Shown here one piece after another: positions 53,062 through 62,454 of a stretch of 64,000 nucleotides of DNA. The DNA is taken from positions 5,208,001-5,272,000 of the forward strand of contig NZ_CP113068.1 in NCBI RefSeq assembly GCF_026625885.1. The letters are read 5' to 3'. Made by a program: the position numbers and the translations under genes. The notes under the pieces were generated by a model. It was given only the letters and a program-made list of their open reading frames with translations, was not told where the DNA came from and did no database searches. Source of the stretch: Roseateles sp. SL47. Lineage in GTDB: Bacteria; Pseudomonadota; Gammaproteobacteria; Burkholderiales; Burkholderiaceae_C. The first letter of the stretch is position 1, and the number at the start of each line of letters is the position of its first letter.

Positions 53062-54645
53062 TTACTCTCCCTCGTAGGTTTGACGGTCATTTCCGCGTGG
53101 TTCGGGCAACTGGCGCGCGGTCAAGGTGATCTCCAGCACCGTCGGGCTGTGCCAGTACAGATCGACTGCGTCGTGATCGAGGCGGCAGCGCACGAGGCGA
53201 ATGACGCGGCTGCCTGCGGGCACCCAGTCGTCGAGACCCGAGCGCAGCACCAGCACACCGCCTTGATCCAGATGGCAGGTCGCCGTCAGGGCGTACTGCC
53301 GATAGCCGTCTGGGTACACGATCAAGCAAGCGGCGGGGCGATGCCAAAAATCCGAAATTCGCGCGGAGATGTCTTTGCCATCCACGCGTAGGAAGCCATC
53401 TTCGGGATCTGCTTCGACGTTCACCCACAGGATCGGAGCCAAGCCATCGGGCAGCCAGAAGGCCTCCAGACGGCCTTGGGTGCGCCACAACCGCGCCCGC
53501 CAGATTTCGATTTCATCGAGTGAACTGGCCAGATAGCGCCGCTGCAAAGTCGTCGTCGCCCACGGATCGTCCCGGCGCGCCCACGGATCTGCAGGCGAGA
53601 AGTCTTGGCGGGTGATCGTGGCCTGCGCGGCGGCTGTCGGATCGTCACGCCAGTTGCCATCTGGCCAGACCGGGATCTCGTCGAGCCATGGGTCATCGAG
53701 AACATCCTGGTCGGGCAGTGGCGCAGGTTGAATCTGTGTGGGGATGTTGCCGCCGACCATGCCAGGCACCCACTGGGTGAGATCGACCGGGTCGATGGCC
53801 TTGCCCCACACCAAAGGCATGATGGTGCTGCCCACGGCTGCGGCGCGTGCCAACGGTTCCGTCAGCCACAGCAGATCGCTTTCCACATCGCTGAGTTGGG
53901 CGATCTGCCAGCCATCGGCGGCGATGATCAAAATCCAGCGGCCATTGCTCTCAGTCTCCTGCCAGCCCTGCACCCCGTCGTAGGTCAGATGCACATTGGC
54001 CGAGAGTGGCCCGAACTGTCGCCCGTCAGACTCCGTCACATTGAGTGCCAGTGCGCCACGTTCGCAGGACTCGGTCAGGTGCACCGCGTACTGCGGCAGC
54101 GGCCACAGCGCCATTTGACCGAGATGATCGGCCAGCCAGTCGGCCACCAGGGCATCGGTCTGTCGGGCGTTGCCCACCTTGTAGATGAGCCAGCGCCGAG
54201 GAACACGTCGGCGTGCCTGACGGGATTCGTTGCCACTGGCCAGCCGCGTGACGCTGGTCTGCCACTCCAGCCGTTCCACGAGGGGCTCCATCCAATCGTG
54301 GCGGAAGGCAAACACGCCGCGTTGCGCATCCGGCCAAGGCTGATCGCCAAAAGCATCCATACCGGTGGCGACGATGGCGCTTGAGGCCGTATCCCGGCGC
54401 AACACTTCGACCAGAAAGGTCGGTGCATCGATGGGTGGCCAAGGGCCTGCCAAGGATTCCGCCAGCAGACTGGCCGCCAGATTGGGCGGCAGCGGAGCTG
54501 CAGCTGTTTCCGGCGTGAAGCTGGCTGCGCTCGCCCCGAAGGTGACGCGCGAGAGCACTTCACCCTGGAAGGCGGGCAGTTCGCTTCCAGGCGTCGGCTT
54601 GCTGGAAACCTCCGCGAGGTCTTGAACGACGACGCGATCCGTCAT
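53062..54645 (-). CDS. Large unrecognised phage tail protein
   Basis: The 527-residue Trp-rich product (LLWLTEPLAR, WVPGMVGGN, FWLPDGLAPI) lies between the LamG-like gene and the BR0599 gene. Its C-terminal part (from EIEIWRARLWRTQGRLEAFW on) resembles distal-tail/hub proteins seen in such clusters; the rest is unassigned. It overlaps its upstream neighbour by four bases. Confidence 0.7.
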   Translation of the reverse strand: MTDRVVVQDLAEVSSKPTPGSELPAFQGEVLSRVTFGASAASFTPETAAAPLPPNLAASLLAESLAGPWPPIDAPTFLVEVLRRDTASSAIVATGMDAFGDQPWPDAQRGVFAFRHDWMEPLVERLEWQTSVTRLASGNESRQARRRVPRRWLIYKVGNARQTDALVADWLADHLGQMALWPLPQYAVHLTESCERGALALNVTESDGRQFGPLSANVHLTYDGVQGWQETESNGRWILIIAADGWQIAQLSDVESDLLWLTEPLARAAAVGSTIMPLVWGKAIDPVDLTQWVPGMVGGNIPTQIQPAPLPDQDVLDDPWLDEIPVWPDGNWRDDPTAAAQATITRQDFSPADPWARRDDPWATTTLQRRYLASSLDEIEIWRARLWRTQGRLEAFWLPDGLAPILWVNVEADPEDGFLRVDGKDISARISDFWHRPAACLIVYPDGYRQYALTATCHLDQGGVLVLRSGLDDWVPAGSRVIRLVRCRLDHDAVDLYWHSPTVLEITLTARQLPEPRGNDRQTYEGE

Positions 54646-55700
54646 GCCGACTCCACGCCGAACTCAGCGGCATTGAAGGCGGCCTCCGTCCACTGCACGT
54701 TGCCGTTTGGATTACGCTCGAACAACGTGCTCTGCCAGGCCAGTTGCTCCTGCAGAATGATGTCGGTGCTGACGGCGCTTTGCGCACCACTGACCACGAG
54801 GCCTTTGACCTTGCCCAGACCGGCGTCGGTCTTGCGGGCCAGCATCGTGAGCTGGACGCCGTAGATGGCGGGCGTGGCCATCACCGGCAACGGCTCGACA
54901 TCGAAGGACTGGCGCAACCCCACGTTCGGCGCACTGATCGCCGTGGCCTCGTCCTCATCGCTCACGGCTTCCCACGCGGCAGTACCGACCGGGCTGGCCG
55001 TCCACTGGTTCAGGCTGCCATCGGCCTGTGTCTGCAAGGCATCGACGCGCACATCGCCGAGAAAGGTGTTGTTGATCGTGCCGCTGGTGTCGGCGATGTA
55101 GAAGTCGTCGACGTCGATGGTGAGCGGGCAGTTTTGGCCAGGCACTGCACCCACGAATGCCGTGAGCAGTTGGCCACCGCCCTGGATGGTGTTCTGCGCA
55201 GTCATCTGGATGGCCAGGATGCCGTTGATGCGCACTGACAGAATGCCGTTGCTGGTGCCTTGCGTGACCTGCAACTCGATGTAGTGCCAGCCGCGCGCCG
55301 GAGCGCTGGCGACTGAGACAGAGATCAACTGGTCATAGCCGTATTGCCAGCGGTAGAGCTTGAGCCGACCGTCCTCGCCGATTTTCACGAGATGCGCCAC
55401 CTGAGAGTTGGCATCGCGCACGCCCAGGAGCAGTGGCTCGGTGTAGGTGTTCTGGTACGGCACCACGCGAATGGCTGCCCCGACGATCAGGCTGGTTTTG
55501 GTGACGTCGAGGTTCTTGACGTAGCCACCCCCCGAACCTTCCGGCAAACGCAGAGCATAGGAGGACGGGCGACGGCCATTGATCCGGGTGGCCTGCGGCG
55601 ACAGATACGCTGCCTTGCCTCGTGCCAGCCACGGATCGCCAAAGCTGTCCACGGCCTGTGGGTCGTAGTGATCGAAACCGTCGATGAACAGAAGTGCCAT
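54642..55700 (-). CDS. Phage LamG/concanavalin-fold-like structural protein
   Basis: The 352-residue product begins MALLFIDGFDHYDPQAVDSF and has a jelly-roll-like pattern (WHYIELQVTQG, ILSVRINGILAIQM, DVDDFYIAD). Such proteins are found in phage tails as decoration or carbohydrate-binding parts. ATG 55700 is chosen over the longer frame to 55754, which overlaps the tape-measure gene end. Confidence 0.75.
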   Translation of the reverse strand: MALLFIDGFDHYDPQAVDSFGDPWLARGKAAYLSPQATRINGRRPSSYALRLPEGSGGGYVKNLDVTKTSLIVGAAIRVVPYQNTYTEPLLLGVRDANSQVAHLVKIGEDGRLKLYRWQYGYDQLISVSVASAPARGWHYIELQVTQGTSNGILSVRINGILAIQMTAQNTIQGGGQLLTAFVGAVPGQNCPLTIDVDDFYIADTSGTINNTFLGDVRVDALQTQADGSLNQWTASPVGTAAWEAVSDEDEATAISAPNVGLRQSFDVEPLPVMATPAIYGVQLTMLARKTDAGLGKVKGLVVSGAQSAVSTDIILQEQLAWQSTLFERNPNGNVQWTEAAFNAAEFGVESA

Positions 55701-55719
55701 TGGACTTTCCTCTGAAAAT

Positions 55720-58425
55720 TCAGCCTTGCAGCGCCGCACGGATGGCCCGTGCATTGCGTCCGATGATGTTGACGATGACTTTCTCTCCGGCAGGCGACTG
55801 CAGGTGGTCGTGGGTCACGCCCGGATCGACCGCGTTGACGATGCGCACCGCCTGATTCACCTGCGGCTGCGCGGGCGGCACTTTCACCTCCGGTACCAGC
55901 CCGCCCGCTGCGAAGGCCAATTCGCCACCCTTGAAACGTGGGCCTGCCGACAAGCCGTTGAGCGAATCGAGGAAGGCCACACCGACCTGGCGCACGGCGG
56001 CCGCCCGCACCACGTACTCGCCTGCGGACAGACGCGCCGGGATCGAATCCGACGTGGCGCTACCCGGGCCGGAGACCAGACCGCCACCCGCGAACTTCTT
56101 GATGCCACCCAAGAGCGCCATCACAGCGGCGACCATGGCTACCATCGCGGCCACCGCGAGTGCCGGGCCAACGTAGGGAATGGAAGCCTGCGACGCCGCC
56201 GCCCCGGCTCCCGCCTTGGCTGCATCCATCGACACCACGGCGGTGGTTTCGGTGGTCTTTTGCGCGACCTTGGCGGCGCTGGCCGCTGCATCGACGGTCT
56301 GCTCCTGCTGGATGAAACCGAGCTTGAGCGCCAGCATCCGAGCCTGCATGGCGATCCACTGCTGAAACGGCTGGATCACGATCTGCTGCAGGAAGGCATC
56401 GGCCACTTGCTGAAAGATGCTCGCCAAGGCACTGCGCCAGGTCTGCGCGCCGGTGATCATCCCGTTGAGCGCACCGCCGAAGCTCTCGCCGATGCGATTC
56501 CACAGCGGGGCCATTTCATCGACGGTGAGCTTGGTGCGATCCAGCTCGTTGCGCCACGCCTGCACGCGAATCACCGCATCCGGCCCGATGGCCTGCGCGG
56601 CTTGCTGCATGGTCGGCAACAGGCGCTCCATCTCGGTGGCTGATTGCTGTTGCAAGGCCACGATCTGCTGACGCGCCTGTGCTTCGGTTAGCAGCCCAGC
56701 CTGCTGCTGGGTCTGAATGGCCTCCTGCGCATTACGCAGACGCTCAGTGACTTGCCGCCACTGAGCTTCAAGCGCAGCCAGATTGGCCTGTGCAGCCTTA
56801 ACATTGATCAGCCGATCAACGAGCGACACGCCGTCGACATCGCTTTCTGCCGCCAGTCGCGCCCGTAGATCGCGGTAGCTGCGCTCAATGGCTGCTTGCC
56901 GGTCGGCATCCGTGGCGGTGCCGGTGATCTGGGCCAGTTCCTCACGAGCCTGCGCCAAGGCATCGGCCAGTTCACGCTCGGCTTGTGCCGCCTTGCGCGC
57001 ATTGGCCTGCTCGATGTCCGTGCGCCGGTTGTTGAGCGTGATGAGGTCAGCTTCCGCCTTGGCGACCTCGGCCTTGGCTTTCAGTCGGTCGTTTTCCGAT
57101 TTGCCCGTGGCGGCGACTTGCTGACTGCGGGCCAGCTCCTGCTGCTTGCGGGCAATCTCGGCATCGACCTCGCGCTGTTCGAGGGCAGTTTTCTGCGTGT
57201 AGTAATCGCGCACCGATACCAGACGGTCTTCGAGCGCAGCATCCAGCGCAGTTTGTTGCCGGTTCAGACCGTCCTTGAGCAGCGCGAACTCGGCGTCCAG
57301 CTGCGCTTTCATCAGCGTGGTCTGCGCGCCGGTCGTGTCCTGCGCTGGCTTGACGGCTTTGGGTTTGGACAGGCGTTGAAGCAGTTCCGGATCGGCCTGG
57401 ATCTTGGGTGCCTTGACCTCGATGGGCTTGGGGTCGAACAGGCTGTCACGAAAGGACGCCAGTTCATCCAGCCGTTTGACCAGATTGCCCTTGAGGTCGG
57501 CAATGATGGTCTTGGCCCCATCGGTGTTGCCCTTGAGCGCCTCGACCGCCGCCGCCACACCGGCACCAATGGCCTCGCCCAAGGCTACGAAGGCCTTGCC
57601 AACGGTGGCGGCACCCAGTGCCAGGGTCTTGAGCACCAGCACCACGCCATCCAGGATCGCGCGCAGTGTGCCGCCTTGCTTGGCCGACTCGACCATGCCA
57701 CCGGCCATATCGTTCAGGGCGGGCAGCAAGGACGCGATGATCTGGTTGCCGATGCTGGTGGTGGCCAGTTTCAGCTTGTCGAGGGCATCGTTGAAGTTGC
57801 CCGCCTGCGCTGCAGTCTCACTACTCATCTGCACGCCGAGCGCCTGCATCTCGGCGGCGAGCTCATTGATGCCGTCGCGCCCCTGATTCAGGAACGGGAT
57901 CAGCTCGGCTCCTGACTTGCCGAACAGTTGCACGGCCAGCGCGGTTTTTTCCGCGCCATCGGGCATGGCCTTGAAGCGCTCGGCCAGATCGAGTAGCACC
58001 TGATCGGTGGCGCGCAGGGTGCCGTCCTGGTTCTTGAACTCGACACCTACGGCGGAGAATCCGCGCGCGGCATCTTCCGACCCAGTCGCGGCTTCCAGCA
58101 TCGTGGTGGACAGCTTGCGCAGCCCCTTCTCGAACGATTCGCCGGACACACCGGACTGTTCGGCTGCCGGTTTCCATACCGACAGGGTCTCGACGCTGAC
58201 GCCGACGCGTTGCGACATCTCGTCCAGCGCGTCGCCAGTGTCGATGGCCGATTTCACCATCGCGGTCAGACCGGCCACGGAGACAGCCACCCCGAGGTTG
58301 GCCAGCACGCCGTTAACGCTCTTGGCGGTGTCTGTGAGGCCACCCAGGCCCCGCTTGATCGAGTCGAAAGCGGTCTTGGTCTGGTCGACGGCACTGATCA
58401 GGATTTGGGCACGATTGCTTGCCAT
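55720..58425 (-). CDS. Phage tail tape measure protein
   Basis: The 901-residue product has a tape-measure N-terminus (TAFDSIKRGLGGLTDTAKSV, then MSQRVGVSVETL and LAVQLFGKSG motifs), hydrophobic segments around 230-300 and 740-790, and a long coiled coil (about 370-560). Its length sets tail length, about 135 nm at the usual 0.15 nm per residue (inference). It overlaps the DUF6441 gene by one base. Confidence 0.92.
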   Translation of the reverse strand: MASNRAQILISAVDQTKTAFDSIKRGLGGLTDTAKSVNGVLANLGVAVSVAGLTAMVKSAIDTGDALDEMSQRVGVSVETLSVWKPAAEQSGVSGESFEKGLRKLSTTMLEAATGSEDAARGFSAVGVEFKNQDGTLRATDQVLLDLAERFKAMPDGAEKTALAVQLFGKSGAELIPFLNQGRDGINELAAEMQALGVQMSSETAAQAGNFNDALDKLKLATTSIGNQIIASLLPALNDMAGGMVESAKQGGTLRAILDGVVLVLKTLALGAATVGKAFVALGEAIGAGVAAAVEALKGNTDGAKTIIADLKGNLVKRLDELASFRDSLFDPKPIEVKAPKIQADPELLQRLSKPKAVKPAQDTTGAQTTLMKAQLDAEFALLKDGLNRQQTALDAALEDRLVSVRDYYTQKTALEQREVDAEIARKQQELARSQQVAATGKSENDRLKAKAEVAKAEADLITLNNRRTDIEQANARKAAQAERELADALAQAREELAQITGTATDADRQAAIERSYRDLRARLAAESDVDGVSLVDRLINVKAAQANLAALEAQWRQVTERLRNAQEAIQTQQQAGLLTEAQARQQIVALQQQSATEMERLLPTMQQAAQAIGPDAVIRVQAWRNELDRTKLTVDEMAPLWNRIGESFGGALNGMITGAQTWRSALASIFQQVADAFLQQIVIQPFQQWIAMQARMLALKLGFIQQEQTVDAAASAAKVAQKTTETTAVVSMDAAKAGAGAAASQASIPYVGPALAVAAMVAMVAAVMALLGGIKKFAGGGLVSGPGSATSDSIPARLSAGEYVVRAAAVRQVGVAFLDSLNGLSAGPRFKGGELAFAAGGLVPEVKVPPAQPQVNQAVRIVNAVDPGVTHDHLQSPAGEKVIVNIIGRNARAIRAALQG

Positions 58426-59066
58426 CAGACTTTGTCCAGTTCTTGTTGAATCGCCCGAGCCAAGGCAGGCAGTGCGCGTTGCACGCCACCCGCCAGATTC
58501 AGTCGTCGTTTGAGATCGACGCGCTTGACCAGCACGGCGATGGGAATCTCCTGGCCACGCTTGATCTGCTTGGCCCCGGTACGACCACGCTCGGCACGCT
58601 TGAAGCGGCCCAGCTGCCCGGCGTTCTCTTTGATGTTCTCGGCCATCAGCAGCACGCGTCCGTTCTTCTCGATGAAGAAGGCATTGCCCGAGCGCATCAG
58701 GCCGTCAAGGACCGCCTTGAAGCGCTTGGGGCCGATGCGCCCGGGCAGCAGCGGTATCAGCAAATTGCCGCTCACCGTGCCGCCTTTTTCATGCAGACCG
58801 AGCCAAGGAATCTTGCTGCCGACCAGCAAGGCGGGCAGCAGTTCTGGCTTCTTGTCGAACACCTTCACGCCCATCGAGGAGATGAAGCTGTTGCGCTTGA
58901 CGGTGAAGGCACTGCGCATCTCGGATCGCGCCGCATCACGCACTTCACGCCCGCCCGATTGCATGCCCTTGGCGACAGCGGTGTGGATGGCACGACGCCG
59001 CTCGGTGCTCCACGCCGCCAACTGGCGCGGGTCCAGCAAGCCGGTGGTGGTGAGCGAGAGGCGCAT
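58425..59066 (-). CDS. DUF6441-like phage tail protein
   Basis: The 213-residue, very basic product (MRLSLTTTGLLDPRQLAAWS; FTVKRNSFISSMGVKVFD; LGLHEKGGTVSGN) resembles minor tail proteins encoded just after the tail chaperones. Exact role unknown. It overlaps tape-measure by one base. Confidence 0.78.
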   Translation of the reverse strand: MRLSLTTTGLLDPRQLAAWSTERRRAIHTAVAKGMQSGGREVRDAARSEMRSAFTVKRNSFISSMGVKVFDKKPELLPALLVGSKIPWLGLHEKGGTVSGNLLIPLLPGRIGPKRFKAVLDGLMRSGNAFFIEKNGRVLLMAENIKENAGQLGRFKRAERGRTGAKQIKRGQEIPIAVLVKRVDLKRRLNLAGGVQRALPALARAIQQELDKV

Positions 59067-59069
59067 GGG

Positions 59070-59656
59070 TCAGTCCTTGAGCAGATCGCGTTGCAGTTGT
59101 TCGATGCCACGCTTCTCGCCCTGGGCTGCCACGGCGACCACGCCGAGCAACTGGGCGAGTTGTTGTCGCTCCAGTTGCCCGTCGGCGTCGAGAAAGGCTT
59201 GGGCTTGCGTGAGCGTGTAGCCCATCAAGTCACCGAGGCGGTGCCCGGCGCGGATCAGGCGGGCGACGGCACTGTCCCAGCCGAGGTCGTCAGTGAGCGC
59301 AACGTCGGCGCGAGTCGCTGGGCCGCGCCCTGAATCGCCGGGACGACGTGCGCCACGAAAAAATCCGCGTTCACCTCGAATACGGCGGCGGCCAGTCGTA
59401 CGGCGTCCTCCAGCGACAGGTCGTTGATCCACGCGCGTTCACGCCGGGTGGTGACCGCCAGCAAATCCAGCACGGCATCGCCGTGCCGTCCCAGCAGCGC
59501 CATCCAGTCCGGATCACTGGTGATTTCCTCGGCCAGCGGGCGCACCACGGCCAGCAGCCGTGGCAGCTCACCCAGCCGGATCGGCGTCAGTTCCAGCGCG
59601 GTGCCGGACAGCGTCACGACCACAGGCTCAGGGGGGAAGGTCTTGAACCCGTCCAT
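59070..59656 (-). CDS. Tail assembly chaperone long form (GT-like) made by -1 frameshifting
   Basis: Translation begins at 59656 as for the short form, then shifts back one base at TTTTTTC (59363-59357, minus strand) and continues in the overlapping frame to the stop at 59070. It would give about 195 residues, with the second part running ADVALTDDLGWDSAVARLIR then GYTLTQAQAFLDADGQLERQ. Lambda gpG/gpGT work this way: both forms bind the tape measure during tail assembly. The extended frame has no start of its own that fits. Confidence 0.85.
59255..59656 (-). CDS. Tail assembly chaperone short form (G-like)
   Basis: The 133-residue product (MDGFKTFPPEPVVVTLSGTA; DLLAVTTRRERAWINDLSLE) ends at 59255 in the zero frame. 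It corresponds to the N-terminal product of the frameshift pair. ATG 59656 overlaps the tail tube stop (TGATG). Confidence 0.85.
   Translation of the reverse strand: MDGFKTFPPEPVVVTLSGTALELTPIRLGELPRLLAVVRPLAEEITSDPDWMALLGRHGDAVLDLLAVTTRRERAWINDLSLEDAVRLAAAVFEVNADFFVAHVVPAIQGAAQRLAPTLRSLTTSAGTVPSPA
59357..59363 (-). other. -1 ribosomal frameshift slippery heptamer T TTT TTC
   Basis: On the minus strand the bases read GA T TTT TTC GTG with codons GAT-TTT-TTC in the zero frame (residues 98-100 of the short form). This is the classic X XXY YYZ arrangement, allowing both tRNAs to re-pair after a one-base slip. The downstream frame stays open for 95 codons with tail-chaperone-like sequence. Confidence 0.85.
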
Positions 59657-60408
59657 CACAGCAGCACCAGACGGCCGAACTGGCCGAGATCACCGCCGAC
59701 TGGCTTGGTCAGATCCGCCAGTACCTGGCCCGACAACTCGAACTTCAGCAGTTCGTCCGTGATGATCGAGAGTTCCTTGGCCGGGTTGATGGCCACGCGG
59801 TACAGGTCGATCACTACCTCGCGGTTGCCGTCGGCGGTGTTGAGCCCCTCGAAGCGAATCCAGCGTTCGGGCAAGGGCTGGGTGAACATCGCCGTGCTCT
59901 GCGCCGCGCCATAGGCGTAATCGACGTTGAACGGCTCGGTGTACGGACCGCCCGACGTGGCATCGAGCACCACCAGTGAACCGTGCTTGGCATTGACGCT
60001 GTACTGGCTGACCGGGAGCGTCTTGGGCGTGGCATCCGAGTCTTGGATCTGCACGGCGGACACGTTTTGCATAGCCAACGGATACAGACTGCCCGGCGTG
60101 ACAGGGTTGGGCAGTAGTTCGCCAGTCACCGTACCGGGGGTGATCGTGGTCGTGGTGCCATAGAGCGCGAGCGCCAGGTTGGTGGCGATCAGCTCTTCCA
60201 ACGTGCAGGCGAACTCGCCTTTCTTGGTCTTGATGAGCTGCAGATCGGTGAGGCGTTGGCCCGACTGCGCTTCCTGGTGCTCGATGGTGTCGACCGACAG
60301 CGACACCTTCAGCTCGGGCACGTTGCCAACGAAGGTCAGCCCAGCAGGGTTGCCGAGTTCATCACGTGCGCCGATGTAGACGCGGCCTTGTCCGGAAAAG
60401 TAAGCCAT
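59656..60408 (-). CDS. Phage major tail tube protein
   Basis: The 250-residue product (YFSGQGRVYIGARDELGNPA; FVGNVPELKVSLSVDTIEHQ; KGEFACTLEELIATNLALAL) is the tube-forming protein of siphophages, placed as expected between the terminator/connector genes and the frameshifted chaperones. Confidence 0.85.
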   Translation of the reverse strand: MAYFSGQGRVYIGARDELGNPAGLTFVGNVPELKVSLSVDTIEHQEAQSGQRLTDLQLIKTKKGEFACTLEELIATNLALALYGTTTTITPGTVTGELLPNPVTPGSLYPLAMQNVSAVQIQDSDATPKTLPVSQYSVNAKHGSLVVLDATSGGPYTEPFNVDYAYGAAQSTAMFTQPLPERWIRFEGLNTADGNREVVIDLYRVAINPAKELSIITDELLKFELSGQVLADLTKPVGGDLGQFGRLVLL

Positions 60409-60410
60409 GT

Positions 60411-60623
60411 TCAGTCTCCTTGGGTGGCTGCAGTTGTGGAAACACCGGGCGTGGCATCACGGCGGGTGGGTTTGGAATCGGTGGCGGGGGTGGCCGCTTT
60501 GGCCGTGCCTTGTGCGATCAGCCAGCGGGCGCTGGCGTCATTCAGATCAAGGCGATCACCCACGGCGCGGCGCTTGCCTGCGTGGGTATGGGGTTTCAGC
60601 AGTTCGATGGAGAGGGTTTGCAT
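60411..60623 (-). CDS. DUF7210-like small phage protein
   Basis: The 70-residue product begins MQTLSIELLKPHTHAGKRRA, followed by GDRLDLNDASARWLIAQGTA, the pattern of small DUF7210 proteins in phage head-tail regions. The Ala/Thr-rich tail is low-complexity. The longer frame to 60860 lies in the upstream gene and is dismissed. Function unknown. Confidence 0.75.
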   Translation of the reverse strand: MQTLSIELLKPHTHAGKRRAVGDRLDLNDASARWLIAQGTAKAATPATDSKPTRRDATPGVSTTAATQGD

Positions 60624-60630
60624 AAGGTGT

Positions 60631-61056
60631 TCATCCTGTTTGGGTGAGGTCGATGGCGTGGGTGCGGTAACGGATCTCGTAGCGGGCGGGCAGCGCGACG
60701 GCCCCGGCGTCAGCGTCGTCGAACTCCCATTCGCAGTCGATCTCGCGCACGGCGATGGCCAGCCCGGAGAGATTCGGGTCGGCGAGCATTGCCGCGTGGG
60801 CCGCGACCAGCGCTTGGTCGGCGACGTCGAAGGCATCCGCACCGCGTGCCACCACGGCAAGCCGGACGATCAGCAGCCGGTCGACCAGGTGGTTGGCGTG
60901 GGCGGTGATGCTGTCGCCATCAACGAACAGCAGCAGCGCTGGACTGGCCTCGCGGGTGACCGGCACGGTAGGCATGCGCAGCACCGGTGTCGGGGCAATC
61001 GCAGATGCCAGGCGCGTGACGATCTCCCGCAAGACGCGCTCGCGAACGGAGTTCAT
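60631..61056 (-). CDS. Phage tail terminator-like protein
   Basis: The 141-residue product (RERVLREIVTRLASAIAPTP; ...SPALLLFVDGD; then VRLAVVARGADAFDVADQAL) resembles minor tail/tail terminator proteins (gpU-like), which stop tube growth and join tail to head. Position between connector and tube genes agrees. Confidence 0.78.
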   Translation of the reverse strand: MNSVRERVLREIVTRLASAIAPTPVLRMPTVPVTREASPALLLFVDGDSITAHANHLVDRLLIVRLAVVARGADAFDVADQALVAAHAAMLADPNLSGLAIAVREIDCEWEFDDADAGAVALPARYEIRYRTHAIDLTQTG

Positions 61057-61066
61057 GGGGTGTTCC

Positions 61067-61345
61067 TCAGAGTTGGGAGAGCGAGGCGCGACGCTCGGTG
61101 CCGTCGCCGATGGCGCGCACGTCGCGCACCTGATAGGTTTTGCCTGCCACCTCGACCGTGTCCCCGGCAGCCAGCGTCAGCCAGGACGCCGGGTAGACGA
61201 TCTGGTAGTCCCGCGATAGCGCAAAACCATCCAGCACGGTTTCGTCCGGGGCACGGAAGGCACAGTGGACTGTGGTACCCGCCACCGTGACGGCGGTTAG
61301 CAGTCCGGCACTGCGGGCCGCCTCGTACAACGTCGCGACATCCAT
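61067..61345 (-). CDS. Phage head-tail joining protein
   Basis: The 92-residue product (MDVATLYEAARSAGLLTAVT; then FRAPDETVLDGFALSRDYQI and VAGKTYQVRDVRAIGDGTER) is typical of small head-tail joining proteins (gpFII-like). ATG 61345 overlaps the capsid gene's stop (TGATG). Confidence 0.82.
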   Translation of the reverse strand: MDVATLYEAARSAGLLTAVTVAGTTVHCAFRAPDETVLDGFALSRDYQIVYPASWLTLAAGDTVEVAGKTYQVRDVRAIGDGTERRASLSQL

Positions 61346-62367
61346 CAGGCAGCAACGAGCTTGATCAGCACGCCAGGGCGATGGCACATCGGCAGCGGGT
61401 TGCTCTGCGTGTGCAGATCGGTACCCCGGTCGAACTTGCGTGGCTCCTGCTTGGCATACAGCGGCTGGCCGATGGTGTTCACTGTCTCGTTGAAGTCCGC
61501 TGGCGCGAAGTAGGTCGCGAAGGTATCCACCGTGCCGACCGGGAAGGCATGGGCTTCCCCTGCGGCAATGAAGCGGCGCGATCCCAGCGTGCCGTCGGCC
61601 TGCACAAAGGAAGCCTGGCCACGGTATTCCTCGAAGGTGATGCCGCTGTAGCTGAAGCCCGAGCGCATGTCGTTGATCAGCACTGCGCCCTGCTGCCAGT
61701 TCTGATAAGCGGTCTTGACCTCCTTGTGGGTCGTCAGCGCCCGGAAAAACTCGGTCGAGCACAGCACATGCACGCCGGTCGAGAACTCGCCAGTGAGCCC
61801 ATCTTCCATGAGGCCCAGCAACTCGAGGCAGGCAGTCTTGATTTGCCCGTTGTCGGCCGCCGTCGAAAACTCGAAGGACACCGATTGCGCAGTGATGTCG
61901 AACTCGTCGAACAGATCGACGAGCTCACTGCCATCAGCGTCGAGGATCTTGCCCTTGAGCGCACCCATGCGCAGATGCTCCAGGGTGATCGCGTGCTTGT
62001 TGCGCATGGTCTCCAGATGGCGGGCCATGACACCGCCGATGGCTTCCATTTCGGTTTCGGAACCGAAGGCGCGCAGTCCTTGCACTTCCTCGGGCAGCAC
62101 CACGTCGTCGTGCGGGATGTGCGGGATCACGAAGGAGCGCAGGTTGCGCTTGCCACGTTCACCCACCGTGCCGGGCGAACCGGGCGCCCGGGTGGGCAGC
62201 AGGTTCAGACGACCGGCGTACTCCTCGACGATGATCTGCCGGGTGCGCACCGGCTTGGCCGGGAACAGGTTGAGTTGCTCCAGCCGCCCATAGCGGTTGG
62301 GCAGGAGGTTGATGGCGGCCGTCAGGCTGGCCATCGAGAAGCCGGGGTTTTCAAAAGGGTTCTGCAT
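61345..62367 (-). CDS. Phage major capsid protein, lambda gpE family
   Basis: The 340-residue product has the family landmarks NPFENPGFSMASLTAAINLL, VEEYAGRLNLLPTRAPGSPG, RLRSF-like RNLRSFVIPHIPHDDVVLPE and a C-terminal LPMCHRPGVLIKL. It forms the capsid lattice. A hairpin precedes it (62389-62409). Confidence 0.92.
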   Translation of the reverse strand: MQNPFENPGFSMASLTAAINLLPNRYGRLEQLNLFPAKPVRTRQIIVEEYAGRLNLLPTRAPGSPGTVGERGKRNLRSFVIPHIPHDDVVLPEEVQGLRAFGSETEMEAIGGVMARHLETMRNKHAITLEHLRMGALKGKILDADGSELVDLFDEFDITAQSVSFEFSTAADNGQIKTACLELLGLMEDGLTGEFSTGVHVLCSTEFFRALTTHKEVKTAYQNWQQGAVLINDMRSGFSYSGITFEEYRGQASFVQADGTLGSRRFIAAGEAHAFPVGTVDTFATYFAPADFNETVNTIGQPLYAKQEPRKFDRGTDLHTQSNPLPMCHRPGVLIKLVAA

Positions 62368-62388
62368 TTGGGATCTCCAGAAATGACG

Positions 62389-62409
62389 AAACCCGCCAGC
62401 GGCGGGTTT
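62389..62409. terminator. Hairpin between head decoration and capsid genes
   Basis: AAACCCGCC, AGC, GGCGGGTTT forms a 9-bp stem with a T-rich or A-rich arm on both sides. It lies between the head decoration stop (62455) and the capsid start (62367) and could act as an attenuator or RNA-processing site. Its flank TCTCCAGAAATG is shared with the hairpin at 48528. Confidence 0.55.
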
Positions 62410-62454
62410 TGGGGGGAGTGAAACGGAGCGTTGGAAGTGGGTCAGGCGCGGGTT

